Part shown: positions 7,195 to 12,711 of the stretch, in pieces
How positions within the stretch are numbered: the first letter of the stretch is position 1
Layout: every line of letters begins with the position of its first letter
Assembly (NCBI RefSeq): GCF_946221145.1
Contig: NZ_CAMIOH010000081.1
Location: 1 to 12,711 of the forward strand
From: an uncultured Paracoccus sp.
Lineage (GTDB): Bacteria > Pseudomonadota > Alphaproteobacteria > Rhodobacterales > Rhodobacteraceae
Reading direction: 5' to 3'
Length of the DNA: 12,711 nucleotides
Made by a program: the position numbers and the translations under genes
Notes under the pieces: model-generated
Told to the model about the DNA's origin: nothing
What the model saw: the letters and a program-made list of their open reading frames with translations, nothing else
The model's database searches: none

Positions 7195-7278
7195 TTTGTC
7201 GTTCCCGGAAGGCAGCCATAAAGACCGGCGGAGCCAACCGCATGGCCAGTAACATGACCCAAAGGAAAACGATCATAT

Positions 7279-8958
7279 ATGTGCGCTAAAGCGACCATGG
7301 AGGAGTTCGAAGCCCTCCTGAACGAAAGCTTCGACATTGACACCCCCGATGAGGGCAGCGTTGTCAAAGGCCGCGTCATCGCCATCGAGGCGGGCCAGGC
7401 CATCATCGACGTCGGCTACAAGATGGAAGGCCGCGTCGATCTGAAAGAATTCGCAAATCCCGGCGAAGAACCCAGCATCAAGGTCGGTGACGAGGTCGAG
7501 GTCTATCTGGACCGCGTCGAAAACGCCCGCGGCGAAGCCAGCATCTCGCGCGAGAAAGCCCGCCGCGAAGAAGCCTGGGACCGTCTGGAAAAAGCCTATG
7601 CCGATGAAGAGCGCGTCGAAGGCGCCATCTTCGGCCGCGTCAAGGGCGGCTTCACGGTCGATCTGGGCGGCGCTGTCGCCTTCCTGCCCGGTTCGCAGGT
7701 CGATGTGCGCCCCGTGCGCGATGCCGGCCCGCTGATGGGTCTGAAACAGCCGTTCCAGATCCTGAAGATGGACCGCCGCCGCGGCAACATCGTCGTGTCG
7801 CGCCGCGCCATCCTGGAAGAATCTCGCGCCGAACAGCGTGCCGAAGTCATCGCCAACCTGACCGAAGGCCAGGTGGTCGATGGTGTGGTCAAGAACATCA
7901 CCGAATACGGTGCGTTCGTTGACCTGGGCGGCGTCGATGGCCTGCTGCACGTCACCGACATGGCCTGGCGCCGCGTCAACCACCCGTCGGAAATCCTGGC
8001 GATCGGCGAGACCCTGAAGGTTCAGGTCATCAAGATCAACAAGGACAGCCACCGCATCAGCCTGGGCATGAAGCAGCTGCAGGCCGATCCGTGGGATACC
8101 GTCGGCGACAAGTTCCCGATCGGTTCGGTCCATCAGGGCCGCGTGACCAACATCACCGACTACGGCGCCTTCGTGGAGCTGGAAGCCGGGGTCGAGGGTC
8201 TGGTCCACGTGTCCGAAATGAGCTGGACCAAGAAGAACGTCCATCCGGGCAAGATCGTCTCGACCTCTCAGGAAGTCGAAGTGATGGTGCTGGAGATCGA
8301 CGAGGCGAAACGCCGCGTGTCGCTGGGCCTGAAGCAGACGCAGCGCAACCCGTGGGAAGTGTTCGCGGAAACCCATCCCTCGGGCACCGTCATCGAAGGC
8401 GAAGTCAAGAACATCACCGAATTCGGTCTGTTCATCGGCCTGGACGGCGACATCGACGGCATGGTCCACCTGTCGGACATCTCGTGGGATGCCCGTGGCG
8501 AAGATGCGATCCAGGACTTCCGCAAGGGCGACGTGGTGAAAGCCGTCGTCCAGGACGTGGATGTCGAGAAAGAGCGCATCAGCCTGTCGATCAAGTCGCT
8601 GGAAAACGAGCACATGGCCGAAGCCGTTGACGGCGTGAAGCGTGGCTCGGTCGTGACGGTCGAAGTGACCGCCATCGAGGACGGCGGCATCGAGGTGGAG
8701 TACAACGGCGTCAAGTCGTTCATCCGCCGTTCGGATCTGGCCCGCGACCGCCAGGATCAGCGCCCCGAGCGTTTCGGCGTCGGCGACAAGGTTGATGCCC
8801 GCGTGACCAACATCGACACCAAGACCCGTCGTCTGGGCCTGTCGATCAAGGCACGCGAAATCGCCGAGGAAAAGGAAGCCATCGACCAGTACGGCAGCTC
8901 GGATTCGGGAGCCTCGCTGGGCGACATCCTGGGCGCCGCGCTGAACCGCGACCGCTGA
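7279..8958 (+). CDS. rpsA: 30S ribosomal protein S1
   Basis: S1 is the RNA-binding ribosomal protein that recruits mRNAs to the 30S subunit. This 559-residue protein (E. coli: 557) has six S1 beta-barrel domains starting at about residues 25, 113, 196, 281, 368 and 455. The last four carry the typical G-V-V/T-N-I-T-(E/D)-Y/F-G-A/L-F motif followed by VH(V/L)S(E/D)(M/I)SW. Domains 1 and 2 are the diverged ribosome-docking type. Domains 3 and 5 share an exact 19-nt stretch (7888-7906 and 8404-8422). Start: ATG 7279 gives MCAKATMEEFEALLNESFDI, the form typical of Rhodobacteraceae. The Shine-Dalgarno AAAGGA at 7261-7266 is unusually far away (12 nt); ATG 7297 is an alternative with no ribosome site. 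The gene has its own promoter and an intrinsic terminator. The common upstream partner cmk is absent here. Confidence 0.98.
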   Translation: MCAKATMEEFEALLNESFDIDTPDEGSVVKGRVIAIEAGQAIIDVGYKMEGRVDLKEFANPGEEPSIKVGDEVEVYLDRVENARGEASISREKARREEAWDRLEKAYADEERVEGAIFGRVKGGFTVDLGGAVAFLPGSQVDVRPVRDAGPLMGLKQPFQILKMDRRRGNIVVSRRAILEESRAEQRAEVIANLTEGQVVDGVVKNITEYGAFVDLGGVDGLLHVTDMAWRRVNHPSEILAIGETLKVQVIKINKDSHRISLGMKQLQADPWDTVGDKFPIGSVHQGRVTNITDYGAFVELEAGVEGLVHVSEMSWTKKNVHPGKIVSTSQEVEVMVLEIDEAKRRVSLGLKQTQRNPWEVFAETHPSGTVIEGEVKNITEFGLFIGLDGDIDGMVHLSDISWDARGEDAIQDFRKGDVVKAVVQDVDVEKERISLSIKSLENEHMAEAVDGVKRGSVVTVEVTAIEDGGIEVEYNGVKSFIRRSDLARDRQDQRPERFGVGDKVDARVTNIDTKTRRLGLSIKAREIAEEKEAIDQYGSSDSGASLGDILGAALNRDR

Positions 8959-8982
8959 TTGCCGCCCTGACGGCCTGACACT

Positions 8983-9013
8983 GCCCGTTCCGCTGTCGCG
9001 GGGCGGGCTTTTT
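8983..9013 (+). terminator. Intrinsic terminator after rpsA
   Basis: An 11-bp stem, 8983-8993 with 8998-9008, containing two G-T wobbles, closes a TGTC tetraloop. TTTTT follows directly at 9009-9013. It begins 24 nt after the rpsA stop. This is the classic rho-independent layout and should separate rpsA mRNA from ihfB. Confidence 0.9.
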
Positions 9014-9163
9014 CCTGCCTGATGGATGAGCGCCGTTCACTTCTCTTGCGCGGCAAGGGCAAAACTGGCATCGCTATGAAACTGGGAACCTTTTCCTGCG
9101 TTGCCTTTTTGTCGCAAGTTATGCGGACGACGCCGTGCAGCCGTTACGCCACCTGGGGGGATG

Positions 9164-9448
9164 ATGATCCGGTCCGAACTGATCCAACTGATCGCCGATG
9201 AAAACCCGCATTTGTTCCGCCGCGATGTCGAGCGGATCGTGAACACCGTGTTCGAGGAGATCATCGACGCCATGGCGCGGGGCGACAGGGTCGAACTGCG
9301 CGGCTTCGGTGCCTTTTCCGTCAAGAAGCGCGATGCCAGGACCGGCCGCAATCCCCGCACGGGCGAAGCGGTCGATGTCGATCAGAAATACGTTCCCTTC
9401 TTCAAGACCGGCAAGCTGCTTCGTGATCGGTTGAACGGGGACGCCTGA
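9164..9448 (+). CDS. ihfB: Integration host factor subunit beta
   Basis: IHF beta pairs with IHF alpha (gene not in the window) to bind and sharply bend DNA at specific sites in recombination, replication and transcription. The 94 residues equal the E. coli length. Visible hallmarks are the dimerising helices (MIRSELIQLIADENPHLFRR, then DVERIVNTVFEEII) and RVELRGFGAFSVKKRDART. The arm GRNPRTGE has Pro64 at its tip, the residue that intercalates in DNA. The end is PFFKTGKLLRDRLN. There are tandem ATGs at 9161 and 9164; I chose 9164 because it gives the family's exact N-terminus and a better gap from the G-run at 9155-9160. The open frame upstream to 9101 is not conserved-looking. The gene follows the rpsA terminator, so it needs its own promoter between 9014 and 9160; I see no clear -35/-10 pair there. 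Confidence 0.96.
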   Translation: MIRSELIQLIADENPHLFRRDVERIVNTVFEEIIDAMARGDRVELRGFGAFSVKKRDARTGRNPRTGEAVDVDQKYVPFFKTGKLLRDRLNGDA

Positions 9449-9508
9449 CCGGCGTAAAAGCGCGTCGGGGATCGCTTTGCGAACCGCAGCCGCAACCAAG
9501 GATATTCC

Positions 9509-9931
9509 ATGCGCTTTCTTCGACTGATCTTCGTGGTACTGCTGGCCCTCGTTCTGGTCGCCGTCGCCTTGGCCAATCGCGAGACCGTGACGCTATCGGC
9601 CTTTCCGGCGAATTTCGGGCAGTATCTTGGCGGCCAGTGGACGGTGGCGCTGCCGCTGTTCCTGGTGATTTTCCTGGCTTTTGCCGTAGGAATGCTGGCC
9701 GGTCTGGTCTGGGAATGGCTGCGCGAGTCCCATATCCGTCGCGAGGCACGCGCCCATGCCGATCGCGCCGCCCGGCTGGAAAACGAGGTGGGCCATCTGC
9801 GCACCCGCCACGCCGCCCCGAAGGACGAGGTTCTGGCGATCATCGACCGGCCGAAGCCCAAGCCCTCCACGGTTCCCATTGCATCGGCCGAACCTGCGCC
9901 GGGCACCACGCTGCCGTCTCCTGGCCGCTGA
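9509..9931 (+). CDS. LapA domain (DUF1049) inner-membrane protein
   Basis: This 140-residue membrane protein resembles LapA/YciS, a small inner-membrane protein that in E. coli works with LapB in control of lipopolysaccharide synthesis. Two hydrophobic helices are visible (about 5-22 and 47-69). The loop between them carries the ALANRETVTLSAFP stretch typical of the LapA domain, and GLVWEWLRESHIRREARAHA follows helix 2. After helix 2 comes a charged, possibly coiled segment (70-102) and a Pro/Lys-rich tail (114-140) of low complexity. AAGGAT lies 5 nt before ATG 9509. The gene is 60 nt after ihfB and only 3 nt before trpF. No lapB is adjacent, so the link to LPS control is by family only. A weak 6-bp inverted repeat (9457-9462/9473-9478) lies between ihfB and this gene. 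Confidence 0.85.
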   Translation: MRFLRLIFVVLLALVLVAVALANRETVTLSAFPANFGQYLGGQWTVALPLFLVIFLAFAVGMLAGLVWEWLRESHIRREARAHADRAARLENEVGHLRTRHAAPKDEVLAIIDRPKPKPSTVPIASAEPAPGTTLPSPGR

Positions 9932-9934
9932 GGA

Positions 9935-10567
9935 ATGGCCCAGGTCAAGATTTGCGGCCTGCGCCGTCCCGATCATATCGACACCGCTGCCCAGGCAGGC
10001 GCGCGTTATGTGGGGCTTGTGTTCTTTCCGAAATCGCCGCGCGCCGTCTCGGTCGACGAGGCCGCATTGCTGGTGCCCCATGTCCCGCTGGGGGTGGCGA
10101 CGGTCGGTCTGTTCGTGAACCCTGACGATACATTGCTGGATCAGGTGCTGGGCCGGGTGCCGCTGGACATCATCCAGCTTCACGGCAGCGAAAGCCCTGA
10201 CCGCGTGGCGCAGATCAAGGCGCTGAGCGGGCTGCCGGTGATGAAGGCGGTCGGACTGTCCGGGCCGGACGACCTGCCCGCGCTGACCGATTACGGGCTG
10301 GCGGCGGACATGCTGCTGGTCGATGCCAAGCCGCCCAAAGACGCCGATCTGCCCGGAGGCAATGGGCTGTCCTTCGACTGGCGGCTGCTGGTCGGGCGCA
10401 AATGGCTGCGCCCCTGGATGCTGGCGGGCGGCCTGACCGCGCAGACCGTGGCCGAGGCGATCCGCCTGACAGGCGCGCCGGCGGTGGATGTCTCGTCCGG
10501 GGTGGAAACCGAACCCGGTGTAAAGGATGCCGGGCTGATCCGGGCCTTCATCGCCGCGGCGTCATGA
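9935..10567 (+). CDS. trpF: Phosphoribosylanthranilate isomerase
   Basis: TrpF converts N-(5'-phosphoribosyl)anthranilate to CdRP, the third step of tryptophan synthesis. The 210-residue TIM barrel shows VKICGLRRP with catalytic base Cys7, GARYVGLVFFPKSPRAVS, IQLHGSES, and LLVDAK with catalytic acid Asp130 (Thermotoga TrpF uses Cys7 and Asp126). The phosphate-binding turns are AGGLTAQTV and VDVSSGVE. The ATG is 3 nt after the lapA-like stop, and GAGGA abuts it directly, too close to act as a good ribosome site, so translation probably depends on reinitiation from the upstream gene. It is a stand-alone enzyme, not fused to TrpC. The stop overlaps the next start (ATGA). Confidence 0.97.
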   Translation: MAQVKICGLRRPDHIDTAAQAGARYVGLVFFPKSPRAVSVDEAALLVPHVPLGVATVGLFVNPDDTLLDQVLGRVPLDIIQLHGSESPDRVAQIKALSGLPVMKAVGLSGPDDLPALTDYGLAADMLLVDAKPPKDADLPGGNGLSFDWRLLVGRKWLRPWMLAGGLTAQTVAEAIRLTGAPAVDVSSGVETEPGVKDAGLIRAFIAAAS

Positions 10568-11010
10568 CCGTCGCATTTCGCCCGGCGCTGCGGGACGAGG
10601 TTCCGGCGGTGGTCGCCCTGCTGGCCGATGACATTCTGGGCCGGACCCGCGAAGGCGGCGACATGGCGACCTATCTGGCGGCTTTCGATGCGATGCAGCG
10701 GCAGGACGGCAATATGCTGATCGTCGGGCTGCTGGATGACCGGATCGTCGCCTGCTATCAGCTTCTGCTTATCCCCGGACTGTCCGCGACCGCCAGCCTG
10801 CGCGCCCAGATCGAAGCCGTCCGCGTGGCGTCCGATCTGCGTGGCCGAGGAATCGGCGCCAGCCTGATCGCGGATGCCGAGGCACGTGCCCGGACGGCGG
10901 GATGCGGGCAGATGCAGTTGACCACCAACCGGACCCGGGTCGATGCCCATCGCTTCTATGACCGCACGGGCTTCACGCCCAGCCATATCGGATATAAGAA
11001 GCCGCTCTAG
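10564..11010 (+). CDS. GNAT family N-acetyltransferase
   Basis: This 148-residue protein has the GNAT acetyl-CoA fold. Strand 4 and motif A lie at 84-98 (EAVRVASDLRGRGIG), with the pyrophosphate-binding R-G-R-G-I-G loop at 93-98. SLIADAEARARTAGCGQMQL follows. Motif B has N122 and the Tyr132 of HRFYDRTGF, the usual general acid. The ATG overlaps the trpF stop by 4 nt (ATGA) with no visible ribosome site, so it is translationally coupled to trpF. The frame is open upstream inside trpF, but those starts would overlap a conserved gene. The acceptor is unknown: GNATs acetylate amines on small molecules or proteins. Its place between trpF and trpB hints at, but does not prove, a tie to tryptophan or anthranilate metabolism. 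Confidence 0.88.
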   Translation: MTVAFRPALRDEVPAVVALLADDILGRTREGGDMATYLAAFDAMQRQDGNMLIVGLLDDRIVACYQLLLIPGLSATASLRAQIEAVRVASDLRGRGIGASLIADAEARARTAGCGQMQLTTNRTRVDAHRFYDRTGFTPSHIGYKKPL

Positions 11011-11031
11011 GATTTCAGGAAGGCGCGCCCC

Positions 11032-12258
<1,227 letters not shown>

Positions 12259-12260
12259 GA

Positions 12261-12711
12261 TCAGCGGCTTAGCGTCAGAATATCGAAGCGGCTTTCCAGA
12301 TGGGGGGCGGGGAACATCACCCGCCCCCTGTTCCTGTCGATCATCTGGACCACCGCGACCTGCGGCGTGCGCTGCGGGCTGGCCGCCGGGTCGAAGCCGG
12401 GCAGGTCGGCATAGGGCGGCGGCCTGTCGCCCGCGATGAAGCCCACGCCCAGATAGATCAGCTTGTCGCCGTCGGGATGGATCATTCCCCTGGTCCGTTG
12501 CGATCCCGTCAGCTTGTCGAAACTGCCGTCGGCGCCGATCCGGCAACGGAACGATGGATAGACCGTCAGCGGCAGCAGCCCTCCGACCTTGATCGTCCGG
12601 CAGGTCCATTCCCCCGGCAGCAGCGGCATGGCTTGGTCGGGCGGCAGCGCCCGGCCCTGCAAGGCTTCGGCAAGCACCGCCACATCGGTTGCATCGCCCC
12701 CGGCAAAAGCC
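12261..12711 (-). CDS. DUF4893-type protein, C-terminal part (5' end outside window)
   Basis: The minus frame is open from the window edge to a TGA at 12263-12261, giving about 149 residues with the N-terminus missing. The GTG at 12683 is internal, since the frame continues upstream in an AFAGGDATDV stretch. The features LLPGEWTCRTIKVGG, YPSFRCRI, KLTGSQRTRG, DGDKLIYLG and SRFDILTL match what I know of DUF4893 proteins, which are often secreted and of unknown function. Any signal peptide would lie outside the window. The two visible cysteines (CRTIK, FRCRI) are conserved-looking and could form a disulfide in the periplasm; that is inference. It converges with trpB across a 2-nt gap. No function can be assigned. 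Confidence 0.75.
   Translation of the reverse strand, partial: AFAGGDATDVAVLAEALQGRALPPDQAMPLLPGEWTCRTIKVGGLLPLTVYPSFRCRIGADGSFDKLTGSQRTRGMIHPDGDKLIYLGVGFIAGDRPPPYADLPGFDPAASPQRTPQVAVVQMIDRNRGRVMFPAPHLESRFDILTLSR

Noticed and set aside
6267..7289. Open frame of 340 codons on the plus strand across modA and the intergenic region
   Set aside because: Most of it is antisense to modA, which has a clear signal peptide and ligand residues.
7122..7289. Possible 55-codon leader peptide overlapping the start of rpsA
   Set aside because: Its ATG lies inside the likely -10 element (7119-7124), so the predicted transcript would not contain it. No ribosome site precedes it.
7273..8613. Open frame of 446 codons antisense to rpsA
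   Set aside because: It mirrors the repeats and biased codons of rpsA. It has no own ribosome site or recognisable domain and would cover the rpsA start.
9014..9160. Searched for an ihfB promoter after the rpsA terminator
   Set aside because: Candidate hexamers such as TTGCGC (9046) and TATGAA (9075) have spacing of 23 nt; no acceptable pair was found, though a promoter is expected.

Overview
This GC-rich, gene-dense window reads as chromosomal DNA of an alphaproteobacterium. It is most likely a member of the Rhodobacteraceae and plausibly Paracoccus. That placement rests on the fdsA-fdhD-fdsD gene order of the soluble NAD-dependent molybdenum formate dehydrogenase, on a ribosomal protein S1 that starts MCAKA, and on the rpsA-ihfB-lapA-trpF-(GNAT)-trpB run. 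These are resemblances I recognise, not database hits. I see no mobile element, CRISPR array, rRNA or tRNA.

Region 1 (1-2661, + strand) is the 3' end of a formate dehydrogenase operon: the C-terminal ~545 residues of FdsA, then FdhD/FdsC (sulfurates and carries the Mo cofactor), then the small FdsD subunit. Spacing is tight, with a 3-nt gap and then an 11-nt overlap. Region 2 (2729-4524, + strand) is a translationally coupled pair: a diacylglycerol-kinase-family lipid kinase and a calcineurin-like metallophosphoesterase. Region 3 (4464-6989, - strand) is modABC, an ABC importer for molybdate, read toward region 2; the modC and phosphoesterase coding regions overlap tail to tail by 61 nt. The formate dehydrogenase needs molybdenum, so regions 1 and 3 form a functional neighbourhood: cofactor metal uptake, cofactor sulfuration and the enzyme itself.

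Region 4 (6990-8958) begins with a 289-bp divergent intergenic region. It holds an imperfect operator-like dyad just upstream of modA, a good sigma-70-like promoter for rpsA, and an rpsA leader of about 150 nt with a strong hairpin. rpsA (ribosomal protein S1, six S1 domains) follows and ends at a textbook intrinsic terminator. Region 5 (9164-12258, + strand) has ihfB (IHF beta), a LapA-like two-helix membrane protein, trpF, a GNAT acetyltransferase coupled to trpF, and trpB. trpA is not next to trpB. Region 6 (12261 to the window edge, - strand) is the C-terminal part of a DUF4893-type protein, convergent with trpB and only 2 nt from it.

Most of the window is conserved housekeeping and metabolic sequence. 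I did not find a convincing new biological system. The items most worth a second look are the rpsA leader hairpin, the dyad upstream of modA, the coupled lipid kinase/phosphoesterase pair, the 61-nt antisense gene-end overlap, and the acetyltransferase wedged between trpF and trpB.
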